In this document: positions 9,303 to 17,417 of the stretch, piece by piece
Layout: every line of letters starts with the position of its first letter
Position numbering within the stretch: position 1 is the first letter of the stretch
NCBI RefSeq assembly: GCF_001517085.1
Contig: NZ_LRAC01000037.1
Location: 62,001-126,000, forward strand
Length of the DNA: 64,000 nt
From: Paenibacillus sp. DMB5
GTDB lineage: Bacteria; Bacillota; Bacilli; Paenibacillales; Paenibacillaceae
Direction: 5' to 3'
The notes under the pieces: generated by a model
Databases searched by the model: none
Seen by the model: only the letters and a program-made list of their open reading frames with translations
Told to the model about the DNA's origin: nothing
Translations under genes and position numbers: made by a program

Positions 9303-10463
9303 ATGTCAATCGAGTTCAGCCGCTGGCCCGATAACTACATGATGTCATACCAGGTTACTAAAGCTTTGGGTATGGCAAGCCTTGGTGCTACGGACGTCAC
9401 CGAAATCTACGAGGCCTGCAAAAAAATCGACCCCGATGACAAGGATACATGGCACAGGGAATGGCTCATAACCGCTCAGGCACTGGAAAGACACGGCAAG
9501 GAGGCCGAAACAGCCGGCAACTGGTATACCGCACGGAACTGCTACATTCGCGCCTGCAATTACTACAGAATCGCAGAGTATGCGGTGATGGATAATGATC
9601 TCGAGAAAATCCGTATTTTTAAAAAGGTCAATAAGCTCTTCGAAGCTGCCGGAAAGTACTTCGATGTCCGCCCGGAGAAAATTGAGATTGATTACGAGGA
9701 TGTCAAGCTGGATGGATACTTCTTCTCCCCTTCCTGGATCAAAGGTCCAAAGCCGACCCTGTTTGCACTAAACGGTGGTGACGAGTGGTCCATTGAAAAT
9801 TATTTCTGGCTGGGTCCTGCCTTTCTTTCGTGCGGATATAACTTTTTGGTCTATGATCAGCCTGGTACCGGTCTCTCAATGTACGAAAAGGGTAAGGGGA
9901 GACGTGCCGACAGCGAGGCTTTTCATTCCCGGGCCATTGACTTTCTTCTCACACGGCCGGAAGTTGATCCTGACAAAATTATTGTGCACGGGGAGAGTTT
10001 TGCGGCTTACGACTCCCTGCGGTTCGCTTCGTTCGATCACCGGATTGCTGCCGTCATCTCTGACGGCGGTACGCATGCCTTCGACTGGAAGGCTATGCTT
10101 TCATGGATGCCGCCAAGTCTGGCCGCACACGGCATGAGAATTCTGGGGGCAGAAAGCCTGGAGGATTTTGCGGGGAATCCGCGTTTTGCCTATGATCTTG
10201 AGGGCGTACTCCACCAGATTGAATGTCCGCTGCTTGTAATGCATGGTGCAGAAGAGATATTGGTTCAGCCTAACCCGCTGACACAAGCCTTGAAGAATTA
10301 CGAGCAGGCAGGCTCGAAAAACAAGACATTCTGCGCGATAGAGGATAGACGGCTTGGCGGATTAGAGCACTGTCAGGTAGACAACATCAACGTGCTGCAT
10401 GAGGTAGCGCTGAATTGGCTCTGCTCTATTGGGCTCGGGCCAGCTGCGCCCCGCCAATCTTAG
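9303..10463 (+). CDS. Alpha/beta-hydrolase with N-terminal helical domain
   Basis: The 386-residue protein has a helical N-terminal region (about 1-110) that resembles the lid domain of 2,6-dihydropseudooxynicotine hydrolase-type and FrsA-type proteins. An alpha/beta-hydrolase core follows. The nucleophile lies in HGESFAAY, where the usual final glycine of GxSxG is alanine. A likely catalytic acid and histidine are in HGAEE and LEHCQVDN near the end. The ATG at 9303 is preferred to the one at 9297 because it leaves 8 bases after AAGGAGG. The ABC ATPase gene starts 26 bases downstream. No signal peptide is present, so it is cytosolic. The substrate is unknown. Confidence 0.8.
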   Translation: MSIEFSRWPDNYMMSYQVTKALGMASLGATDVTEIYEACKKIDPDDKDTWHREWLITAQALERHGKEAETAGNWYTARNCYIRACNYYRIAEYAVMDNDLEKIRIFKKVNKLFEAAGKYFDVRPEKIEIDYEDVKLDGYFFSPSWIKGPKPTLFALNGGDEWSIENYFWLGPAFLSCGYNFLVYDQPGTGLSMYEKGKGRRADSEAFHSRAIDFLLTRPEVDPDKIIVHGESFAAYDSLRFASFDHRIAAVISDGGTHAFDWKAMLSWMPPSLAAHGMRILGAESLEDFAGNPRFAYDLEGVLHQIECPLLVMHGAEEILVQPNPLTQALKNYEQAGSKNKTFCAIEDRRLGGLEHCQVDNINVLHEVALNWLCSIGLGPAAPRQS

Positions 10464-10489
10464 GGATTAACGTGAAGGAGTTAAAGGCT

Positions 10490-11440
10490 ATGCGAATGTT
10501 ATCAAAGAATAAGAGTGCCGGAACGCCCGCTATACAAATTGACGGGGTCCAGAAAAGATATGGAGACTATACCGTATTAAATAATCTTTCGCTGGAGGTG
10601 CACCGGGGAGAGATATTCGGATTTCTGGGACTGAATGGCGCCGGGAAGACAACGACTATTAAGCTGCTCCTGGCGATGCTGAAGCCAACCTCCGGCAAGC
10701 TCTATATGTTGGGTGAACAGGTCGATGCCGGAAATTATAAATTATGGAGCAGCGTTGGATATCTGGAGGAGGCTACTTTTTATCCTGATCTGACTGTAGT
10801 AGAGAATCTTGACATCGCAAGGCGCATGCAGGGGGTGCCTGACAAAGATTCCGTACATCAGGTTATCTATAAGCTGGGACTTGAGCCGCACCAAAAAAAG
10901 AAAGCAAAGCATCTCTCTTTAGGGAACAAACAGCGCCTGGGACTTGCCAAAGCGATGATTCACAATCCGCAAATTCTAATCTTGGATGAGCCGATCAACG
11001 GCCTTGATCCCGCAGGCGTAGCGGAGATACGGGATATGTTATATAACCTGGCGAAAAATTTCGGCGTAACTGTTTTTTTATCCAGCCATCTGTTAGAGGA
11101 GCTCGCGAAAGTGTCCACACGCATTGGAATCATCCATCATGGCCATCTTGTTAAAGAAGTTGCTATGGATCAACTGGAGCAAAACTTACAGAAAAGCTTA
11201 GTGGTAGGCGGCCGGGACAAACATGCTTTGAAGAAGGTGCTTGAAGAGCATGGCTATGCATTTGAGGAGACTATAGACGGCTATATTAAACTAATCGGTG
11301 ACCACGCAGCGGATCGTCCTGAGCGGCTGGCCGAACTGCTGGTGAAATGCAATCAGCCGCCAACCTCGCTTCAGGTGATTACGGAGGATTTGGAAGGATA
11401 TTTTCTCCGCACCATTGGTATGACCAGGGGGAATAAATAA
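10490..11440 (+). CDS. ABC exporter ATPase subunit
   Basis: This 316-residue ATP-binding protein has Walker A GLNGAGKT at 47-54, a signature LSLGNKQR in place of the usual LSGGQ, Walker B LILDEPINGLDP and the H-loop SSHLLEEL. A C-terminal extension follows, typical of CcmA/BcrA-like exporters. The ATG at 10490 has a GAAGGAG site; an upstream in-frame start inside the hydrolase gene is less likely. Its stop overlaps the start of the permease gene by one base, which suggests translational coupling. Such pairs export drugs, peptides or lipids. The substrate is not evident. Confidence 0.92.
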   Translation: MRMLSKNKSAGTPAIQIDGVQKRYGDYTVLNNLSLEVHRGEIFGFLGLNGAGKTTTIKLLLAMLKPTSGKLYMLGEQVDAGNYKLWSSVGYLEEATFYPDLTVVENLDIARRMQGVPDKDSVHQVIYKLGLEPHQKKKAKHLSLGNKQRLGLAKAMIHNPQILILDEPINGLDPAGVAEIRDMLYNLAKNFGVTVFLSSHLLEELAKVSTRIGIIHHGHLVKEVAMDQLEQNLQKSLVVGGRDKHALKKVLEEHGYAFEETIDGYIKLIGDHAADRPERLAELLVKCNQPPTSLQVITEDLEGYFLRTIGMTRGNK

Positions 11441-12156
11441 TGAATCTATTTTCTGTTTTACATTGTGAGACCCGCAAGATTATCCGCGCCAATGTGTTTT
11501 GGCTGATGTTTCTTGTTTTAGGATTTGGGCCAATCATGATGGGAGTAGGCATTGTTTTATCCAGCGGCGCCGGCGGCATCCATTGGGAACAGTATTTCAC
11601 CGAATTGCTTGATACGCTTGCCCCGCTTGGACTGATTGGGTACACCTTTATCGCGGCTTGGGTATTTGGACGGGAGTTTTCAGATAGAACCATTAAAGAT
11701 TTGCTTGCCAAGCCCGTTTCCAGACCGAAAATAGTACTGTCCAAATTTCTTGCCATTCTAGCGTGGTGCCTGTTGCTTTCCGTCTATATGTTTGCCATCG
11801 GCTTTGCTGCGGGGGCTATCCTGGGTGTTGAGGGCGGGTCAGCTTCTTTCATCTGGAGTATCTTCTTGAGGTTCCTTTTAACATCACTGTTGTACATCTT
11901 TGTTACCACACCAGGCACACTTTTGGCCAATGTGACCAAGGGATACCTGGCACCACTCGGACTCATCCTGATCATCGTTATTCTTTCCAGCGTGTTGGCC
12001 TCCTTTGGATTTGCCCCCTATTTTCCGTGGACCATCCCGTCGGTATTTCAAAGCACCGGTTCTTTAAAGCTCGGCAGTATCATGATTCTTGCGTATACGG
12101 GAGTAGCCGGAATAGCCGGAACATTTGCCTGGTGGAGGTATGCTGAGCAGCGATAA
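11440..12156 (+). CDS. ABC-2-type exporter permease
   Basis: The 238-residue hydrophobic protein has about six membrane helices, typical of ABC-2 permeases. The cytoplasmic motif FGREFSDRTIKDLLAKPVSR near residue 75 is characteristic of this family, marking the end of the second helix. The start codon overlaps the ATPase stop (TAATG). With that ATPase it would form a homodimeric exporter. The 142 bases after it hold no clear gene or terminator before the VOC gene. Confidence 0.92.
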   Translation: MNLFSVLHCETRKIIRANVFWLMFLVLGFGPIMMGVGIVLSSGAGGIHWEQYFTELLDTLAPLGLIGYTFIAAWVFGREFSDRTIKDLLAKPVSRPKIVLSKFLAILAWCLLLSVYMFAIGFAAGAILGVEGGSASFIWSIFLRFLLTSLLYIFVTTPGTLLANVTKGYLAPLGLILIIVILSSVLASFGFAPYFPWTIPSVFQSTGSLKLGSIMILAYTGVAGIAGTFAWWRYAEQR

Positions 12157-12298
12157 ATGTACCGTACTACTTTCCCGTTCAAAACTATAGTGCCCCCAAT
12201 CAGACTCCGGCTTACGTGTAACTCTGGTATGTTGAGAGGTTCGTTGCTATACTGGGTTTGCATCTGCTTATTCCAATTTGATGATGGGGTGTTTAAAA

Positions 12299-12715
12299 AT
12301 GGCATTAACGTCCACCTTCACGAGCATCAATCTGCCGGTAAACAACGTAGAGCAATCTAAGGCATTCTTCACCGGACTCGGATTCGAGCTGAGCCCGCAA
12401 TTCCCCGATAATGAAGACTCGGTAGCCATCGTAATCGGTGATAACCTGCAGGTTATGCTGCTCACCAAAGAAATTTTAAAGTCGCTCACGCAGAAGGAAA
12501 CCGTTGATACGGAAAAATATGCGCAAATGACGATTGCACTGGCCTTCGAGAGCCGGGAAAAAGTGGATGAAATCGTGAATACTGCGGTCTCCCTGGGCGG
12601 GAAATCGTATGAAGAGCCTGAGGATTACGGCTTCATGTATCATTGGGCCTTCGAGGACCTGGACGGCCATATGTGGGCAATCAACTACATGAACACGGAT
12701 GCAGCTCAAGGTTAG
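12299..12715 (+). CDS. VOC (glyoxalase/dioxygenase) superfamily protein
   Basis: The 138-residue protein has the paired beta-alpha-beta-beta-beta modules of the vicinal-oxygen-chelate fold (start FTSINLPVNNVEQSKAFF, end MYHWAFEDLDGHMWAINYM). Small stand-alone members of this family include resistance proteins and uncharacterised lactoylglutathione-lyase-like proteins. The ATG at 12299 gives the natural N-terminus; upstream in-frame starts lack a ribosome binding site. The gene ends at a strong hairpin terminator. No partner gene points to the substrate. Confidence 0.85.
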   Translation: MALTSTFTSINLPVNNVEQSKAFFTGLGFELSPQFPDNEDSVAIVIGDNLQVMLLTKEILKSLTQKETVDTEKYAQMTIALAFESREKVDEIVNTAVSLGGKSYEEPEDYGFMYHWAFEDLDGHMWAINYMNTDAAQG

Positions 12716-12745
12716 GGGTAAAGGAGAGCGCATTTAGACTAAGGA

Positions 12746-12771
12746 AAGGCCATCCCGAAAAGGATGGCCTT
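12746..12771 (+). terminator. Terminator after the VOC gene
   Basis: A perfect 10-bp stem AAGGCCATCC/GGATGGCCTT has a six-base loop and is followed by TAACACTTTTCG. Nearly the same hairpin, followed by the same TTTTCGTTACA, occurs at 29001-29041 after the amidase gene. Both hairpins precede a copy of the same orphan gene, so the terminator seems to belong to a duplicated unit. Confidence 0.85.
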
Positions 12772-12820
12772 AACACTTTTCGTTACATTCTTTAATCACC
12801 TGTAAAGAGAATTTTGTTAA

Positions 12821-12849
12821 TAGACAACATATTTGTTTTCCCTTAGAAT
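12821..12849 (+). promoter_or_regulatory. SigA-type promoter of the truncated orphan copy
   Basis: TAGACA (12821-12826) and TAGAAT (12844-12849) are separated by 17 bases, 34 bases before the ATG at 12883. The same -35, -10 and spacing are found before the full-length copy at 29152-29180, so the promoter was duplicated with the gene. Confidence 0.6.
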
Positions 12850-12882
12850 AAGTAAAATATTTAATGACAGGGGGCTAACTGT

Positions 12883-13008
12883 ATGAGTCTAATGGTTAGC
12901 TTAACTGGTAAAGCAAATGTAGAAGATATAGTCACTGATGCTTTAGAAAAGCAGGTTCCATCGCCTCATAATGACCTATTTGGCGTTGAGTCATGCAGGT
13001 GCATTTAA
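12883..13008 (+). pseudogene. Truncated duplicate of the 29213 orphan gene
   Basis: The first 36 codons (MSLMVSLTGKANVEDIVTDA onward, to NDLFGVE) match the 125-residue protein encoded at 29213-29590 with only three differences. Homology stops after ATGCAG near 12998 and the frame ends at codon 41. The upstream promoter and terminator are also duplicated. The gene is therefore a remnant left by duplication followed by deletion; its adjacent 3' sequence is unrelated. The encoded fragment is unlikely to be functional. Confidence 0.85.
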
Positions 13009-13044
13009 TTAAACAGGAATCTACAGGTCCCTTTTTTGTAGCAA

Positions 13045-13082
13045 TAAAAAAAGAGTTCCGCACCTTACAGGCTGAACTCTTG
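13045..13082 (-). terminator. Terminator of the esterase/DUF3237-like operon
   Basis: On the minus strand, AAGAGTTC and GAACTCTT pair across a 15-base loop, followed by seven T residues. It lies 20 bases past the stop of the small DUF3237-like gene. Confidence 0.8.
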
Positions 13083-13102
13083 GTGTATTGCTTACCAACT
13101 GC

Positions 13103-13258
13103 TTATTCTTCAAGAAAACCGTTAGACGGATTCGTGAAATACTTTCCCGTCACGGTGCCGGTGAAAGAAATCATGACTACGGAATCATCGTCGTTATTGC
13201 GTAATTCGGTCGACTTCTCTATTTGCACATGTACAGTGAGCACTTCCTCAAATTCCAT
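13103..13258 (-). CDS. Short DUF3237-like protein, probably truncated
   Basis: The 51-residue frame begins MEFEEVLTVHVQIEKS and continues to VVMISFTGTVTGKYFT. This resembles the start of DUF3237 proteins, which are usually about 150 residues long. After residue 42 the similarity ends (NPSNGFLEE, stop). GGAGGG precedes the ATG and the start lies 11 bases after the esterase stop, so it would be co-translated with it. The gene probably lost its 3' part in a deletion that left its terminator in place. The family assignment rests on a short stretch. Confidence 0.55.
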   Translation of the reverse strand: MEFEEVLTVHVQIEKSTELRNNDDDSVVMISFTGTVTGKYFTNPSNGFLEE

Positions 13259-13269
13259 GTGATCCCTCC

Positions 13270-14169
13270 TCAGCGTGGCCGGTTTAAGTGAGCAGATAAA
13301 AATTTAGCTGTAATATCAAGCACCTGAGGACTCCAGAAGCCTGGCCCGTGATCCGCGCCTGCCACTTTATAGAATAATACGTTCTGTCCATGCGCTTTCA
13401 AGGCTTTATACATCTCTATGCTCTGATTAATATGTACAATATGGTCACTGTCTCCATGCACGATCAAAAATGGCGGAAGCGCTTTAGATAAATCCTGATG
13501 AACAGGGCTCGCCTTCTTCGCCAATTCCGTATGTTCCTTTACTGCCCCGCCAATGAACAAGCCTTCCGGAGAGTCGGCTGCATCGTGGTCAAGAATATTA
13601 TTATACTTTCCTAAGGTCAGCAGGTCCGAAACCCCGTAATAGTCGATGACTGCGCTAACCTCGTCCGATTGTTCACTGTACAGACCGTTATCATACTCGC
13701 CCATGGTAAGCCCCGTCATTAAGGAAAGGTGTCCGCCGGAGGAATCTCCCCATACCGCTACACGGTCCGTATCAATTCCATACTCCTCAGCATGTTTACG
13801 CATATACCGGATTGCACATTTTACATCTTCAACTGCTGCCGGGAAGGGTGCGATGTCGGTGTCCCGAATTTCAACGCTGGCTATCACGTACCCTTTTGCT
13901 GCAATATGAGAGAGATTAGGAAGACCGGAGTATACATCCTGTTTTCTCCATGCAGAACCTTGGATAAAGACGACTAGAGGAAACTTATAGCCACTTCGGG
14001 ACGGCAGGATAATCTGCAGTTTTCTTTCCACATCGCCGTAGGTCGCGTAAACTACATCAGGACGGTAAGTACAAGAATAATAGGACCCTCCTTCCGCAAA
14101 ATCCCCATACAAAATCTGTGTTCCTTCGGGTGTTTCGTTGGCTGCAATATCCGCTGCTTTCTGATCCAC
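13270..14169 (-). CDS. Alpha/beta-hydrolase esterase (BD-FAE/lipase-like)
   Basis: This 299-residue enzyme of the alpha/beta-hydrolase fold has the nucleophile motif GDSSGG (S143), an oxyanion segment QGSAW near 70-74, an acid in HGDSDHIVH and the catalytic histidine in ADHGPGFW. It resembles bifunctional feruloyl/acetyl esterases that remove acyl groups from plant oligosaccharides. A GTG start at 14169 is chosen because AAGGAG lies 9 bases upstream; the TTG at 14178 abuts the site. There is no signal peptide. A short DUF3237-like gene follows in the same operon. Confidence 0.85.
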   Translation of the reverse strand: MDQKAADIAANETPEGTQILYGDFAEGGSYYSCTYRPDVVYATYGDVERKLQIILPSRSGYKFPLVVFIQGSAWRKQDVYSGLPNLSHIAAKGYVIASVEIRDTDIAPFPAAVEDVKCAIRYMRKHAEEYGIDTDRVAVWGDSSGGHLSLMTGLTMGEYDNGLYSEQSDEVSAVIDYYGVSDLLTLGKYNNILDHDAADSPEGLFIGGAVKEHTELAKKASPVHQDLSKALPPFLIVHGDSDHIVHINQSIEMYKALKAHGQNVLFYKVAGADHGPGFWSPQVLDITAKFLSAHLNRPR

Positions 14170-14286
14170 TGTTAGCAACTCCTTGTAAAAAATATGATTT
14201 CCAAGTTCTTCTTTACAACAAATATACTATCATACTTAGGTTTAAAATAGCATGCAGCGCTGTACTGCTCCAGCATCCGGCTCCTC

Positions 14287-15321
14287 CTAATATTTACGGT
14301 ACTCCACTTCTTTAGCAGCCAGATCCTGAGTGAAAATATCCTCGGGTGTGACCATCCTTTTGGGCAGTGTTCTCCCGGCCATGATTTCTTTTACAGCCTG
14401 CATCAGCAAAGGGCCAAGCAGCGGATTACATTCCACAACCGCATTAATATTCCCGTCAACCATCTGCTCGAATGCGCGCCGGGTGCCGTCTACAGAAATA
14501 ATGATGATATCGCTGCCCGGCTTCAAACCGGCCTCCTTGATCGCCTCTACTGCACCTATTGCCATATCATCATTATGGGAGAACAGCACCTGGGGCCACT
14601 TCTCTTGAGGCTGCTGCAAAAACTCCCTCATAACCTCCCGGCCGCGTTTCTGAGTGAAGTCTGCCGGTTTCGTCTGAGTGATCTGATAATTAACATTTGC
14701 CTCAATGGTCTTCCGGAAACCTAATCCACGGTCGATAGAAGGGGTTGATCCCACCGTTCCCTGCAGCTCAGCGATTTGAATGATACCGGAGTGATGGCGC
14801 ATTCGATCCATCATATATTTGGCTGCCTTCACACCTTCTTCGTAAAAATCGGACCCGATAAAAGTAATGTAGAGCGAGCTGTCCTCCACGTTCACAGACC
14901 GGTCCAAGATAATGACCGGTATACCAGCCTCCTTGGTTTCCTCAAGAATAGCTTCCCAGCCCGTCTGCACTACAGGTGCAATAGCAATCATATCCACATC
15001 TCTGCGGATGAAAGAACGGATCGCCTCAAACTGCTTGTTCTGATCCTGTTCAGCATTGGTCATCAGCAGCGTTATTCCAGCTTCTTCGGCCGCCTCCTTG
15101 ATGGAGGCCGTATTCGCTTCCCTCCAAGTACTTTCTGAGCCAAGCTGGGAGAATCCCAGAATAATAGGCTTCATGGGATTCGGCTCGCCAGGAGGTTCGA
15201 AATTAGTAATTAAGGGGGAAACGGGCGGAGGCGTTGTAGGCAGAGAACTTTCCCCGCTGCTCTTGGAACAGCCCGGCATGAGCAGCAACCCCAAAATCAG
15301 ACACCATTTTACCAGTTTCAT
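14287..15321 (-). CDS. Sugar-binding lipoprotein, YtfQ-like (second copy)
   Basis: This 344-residue substrate-binding lipoprotein has a lipobox ending at C18 (LMPGC). The Peripla_BP_4 fold follows, with LGFSQLGSESTWREANT and the APVVQTGWEAILEETK block that closely recalls E. coli YtfQ, the galactofuranose-binding protein. It is the last gene of the ytf-like operon and a paralogue of the first gene at 19021. A terminator-like hairpin separates it from the permease gene before it, so its level may be set separately. Two binding proteins feeding one transporter would broaden the sugar range; this is inference. Confidence 0.9.
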   Translation of the reverse strand: MKLVKWCLILGLLLMPGCSKSSGESSLPTTPPPVSPLITNFEPPGEPNPMKPIILGFSQLGSESTWREANTASIKEAAEEAGITLLMTNAEQDQNKQFEAIRSFIRRDVDMIAIAPVVQTGWEAILEETKEAGIPVIILDRSVNVEDSSLYITFIGSDFYEEGVKAAKYMMDRMRHHSGIIQIAELQGTVGSTPSIDRGLGFRKTIEANVNYQITQTKPADFTQKRGREVMREFLQQPQEKWPQVLFSHNDDMAIGAVEAIKEAGLKPGSDIIIISVDGTRRAFEQMVDGNINAVVECNPLLGPLLMQAVKEIMAGRTLPKRMVTPEDIFTQDLAAKEVEYRKY

Positions 15322-15366
15322 GGATGACCCTCCTTTGTGGTAGCGATTTCATTTAACATAACAAAA

Positions 15367-15398
15367 CATTGGGAAACAGATAAAACTGTCTCCCAATG
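15367..15398 (-). terminator. Intra-operon hairpin between yjfF and second ytfQ
   Basis: CATTGGGAAACAG (15367-15379) and CTGTCTCCCAATG (15386-15398) form a 13-bp stem with one mismatch and a six-base loop, followed by TTTTGTT on the minus strand. It can act as a partial terminator within the operon. Confidence 0.75.
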
Positions 15399-15411
15399 CA
15401 TATATTCCTTG

Positions 15412-16380
15412 TTATTGTTTCAGTGAAGAACGGTTCGCGCTTAATACCCGCTGCAGAAGGATGAATACGAACAGCAGCAGGCCGATAACAATTTTGGTCC
15501 ACCAGGAACTCAAAGTACCTTCAAAACTGATGATCGTTTGAATTACACCTTGAATGAGTACCCCGAAAAAGGTTCCAAGTACATATCCTACACCGCCCGT
15601 GAGCAGCGTTCCTCCGATAACTACAGCGGCAATCGTATCAAGCTCAAAGCCTACCGCATGAAGCCCGTATCCTGACAGCATATAAAAAGTAAACACAATG
15701 CCGGCAAGTGCAGAACATAATCCGCTTAAAGTATAAACTAAAACTTTAGTGCGTGCTACAGGAAGTCCCATCAGCAGCGAGGATTGCTCACTGCCTCCCA
15801 GCGCATATACATTGCGTCCGAAACGGGTATAGTGGGCGATGAAGATCGCTAAAGCTGTAATGATTAAGGCGATAATGGCACTGATCGAGATGAAGCTTCC
15901 GCCCGGCAGGGCAATTTTGGTCTGTGCTACAGAGGCGTAGAACGGATTATCGATCGTTATTGTATCAATACTGATCACATAACATAACCCTCTGGCCATA
16001 AACATCCCTGCCAGTGTCACGATGAACGGCTGAATTTTGAAGTAATGAATAATGGCGCCCATCCCGCATCCAAATGCAGCCCCCATCAGCAGCACCAGTG
16101 GTATAACAACCGCGGGCGACCAGCCATGCTGCTGCACCAGGCTGGCAGAAACCATGGTGGAGAGTGCGATAATGGATCCGACAGACAGATCGATCCCGCC
16201 CGATAGAATGACAAACGACATTCCAACGGCTGTAATAAGCAGAAACGCATTGTCTATAAGCAGGTTCATGAGCACCTGCAGTGAGAAGAAGCCGGTGTAC
16301 CGGAAGGAGCCCGCGGTGAACATCAGAAGGAATAATAGAATCGTTACAACAATAGGTATATATTTGCGGTTAAGAGACAT
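15412..16380 (-). CDS. yjfF: Furanose/ribose-type ABC permease, YjfF-like
   Basis: The 322-residue integral membrane protein of the BPD_transp_2 family has the sequence AVGMSFVILSGGIDLSVGS near residues 52-70 and VVIGGTLLTGGVGYVLGT near 250, both typical of YjfF/RbsC-like permeases. It has about ten helices. Its start overlaps the end of the other permease gene by 11 bases and has an AAAGGAGAG site. With YtfT-like and YtfR-like proteins it would import a furanose or pentose; galactofuranose is suggested only by similarity to E. coli. Confidence 0.9.
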   Translation of the reverse strand: MSLNRKYIPIVVTILLFLLMFTAGSFRYTGFFSLQVLMNLLIDNAFLLITAVGMSFVILSGGIDLSVGSIIALSTMVSASLVQQHGWSPAVVIPLVLLMGAAFGCGMGAIIHYFKIQPFIVTLAGMFMARGLCYVISIDTITIDNPFYASVAQTKIALPGGSFISISAIIALIITALAIFIAHYTRFGRNVYALGGSEQSSLLMGLPVARTKVLVYTLSGLCSALAGIVFTFYMLSGYGLHAVGFELDTIAAVVIGGTLLTGGVGYVLGTFFGVLIQGVIQTIISFEGTLSSWWTKIVIGLLLFVFILLQRVLSANRSSLKQ

Positions 16381-17410
16381 GACGGATACTCTCCTTTTCT
16401 CCGGGGTAATGGCGCGTCTTCCAGCGGTAGAAAATGGCGGCCCGGAAGCTGTCGGACTGAATCAGGCAGACAGCAAGAACAACAAACGACTTAACAACAA
16501 GCGTGATTTCCGGAGGTACACCGATCATATAGATCGTAGTGGTCAGTGTCTGAATAATCAGCGCACCAATTACCGTTCCTGTAAGATAGAAACGTCCACC
16601 GTTCAGTGAGGTTCCTCCAATCACGACGGCCAGAATCGCATCAAGCTCATACCATAGCCCCGCATTGTTACCATCTGCACTCGAGACATTGGAGCTGAGT
16701 AACAGTCCGGCGATCCCTGCGCACACCCCGCAGAATACATAGACCGATAGAATGACCCAATTTGCCCGGATGCCCGCCATAAGGCTTGCCGTCGGATTGC
16801 ATCCGACCGACTCAATGAACAAGCCCAGTGATGTTTTGCGGGTAAGCAGCAAGGCGACAACCAGCATCAGAACTACTACAAAAATAGAAAACGGCAGTGT
16901 GGCCAGCGCCCCCGAGCCAATGTAGGAGTATTTGCTGCTGCTAACCGTTATAATCTGCCCTCCGGTCACTAACTGGGCGATTCCGCGTCCGGCTACCATT
17001 AGAATCAGTGTAGCGATAATCGGCTGAATTCCGGCTACCGAGACCAGCAGACCGTTCCACGCCCCGAGGAGGACCGACAGTCCGACGGCAAGCAGAATAG
17101 AGATTACAATCAGACCCAGCGCGTTCTGGTCTGTGCCTTTACTGATGGTCAGGCAGGCAAGTGCACCTGAGATGGCGACGATTGAACCTACTGACAGGTC
17201 GATGCCTTTGGTAGCCACGACCAGTGTCATCCCGATGGCCACCAGTATCAGCGGGGCACCGAAATTCAGAATATCGATCAAACTGCCGTATAGATGTCCA
17301 TCATGCATTGTGATTGAAAAGAAATCCGGCGAATAGAGCAGATTGAACAGCAGCAATGCAGCCAGGATACAAAGCGGCCAGAATAGATGATGCTTGTATA
17401 GTTTTCCCAT
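16370..17410 (-). CDS. ytfT: Furanose/ribose-type ABC permease, YtfT-like
   Basis: This 346-residue permease belongs to the same family as its neighbour. LVVATKGIDLSVGS near residue 65 and AVVIGGTSLNGG near 260 are the diagnostic segments. The ATG at 17410 is preferred over an upstream TTG because a GGGGGG stretch precedes it and it starts seven bases after the ATPase stop. It pairs with the YjfF-like protein as the membrane heterodimer of the importer. The order ytfQ-R-T-yjfF is the same as in E. coli. Confidence 0.9.
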   Translation of the reverse strand: MGKLYKHHLFWPLCILAALLLFNLLYSPDFFSITMHDGHLYGSLIDILNFGAPLILVAIGMTLVVATKGIDLSVGSIVAISGALACLTISKGTDQNALGLIVISILLAVGLSVLLGAWNGLLVSVAGIQPIIATLILMVAGRGIAQLVTGGQIITVSSSKYSYIGSGALATLPFSIFVVVLMLVVALLLTRKTSLGLFIESVGCNPTASLMAGIRANWVILSVYVFCGVCAGIAGLLLSSNVSSADGNNAGLWYELDAILAVVIGGTSLNGGRFYLTGTVIGALIIQTLTTTIYMIGVPPEITLVVKSFVVLAVCLIQSDSFRAAIFYRWKTRHYPGEKESIRHVS

Positions 17411-17417
17411 TCCCGTT

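Noticed and set aside
13024..13044. Short inverted repeat CTACA...TTGTAG as an insertion-element end
   Set aside because: It is only five to six bases, is not repeated elsewhere and has no transposase nearby.
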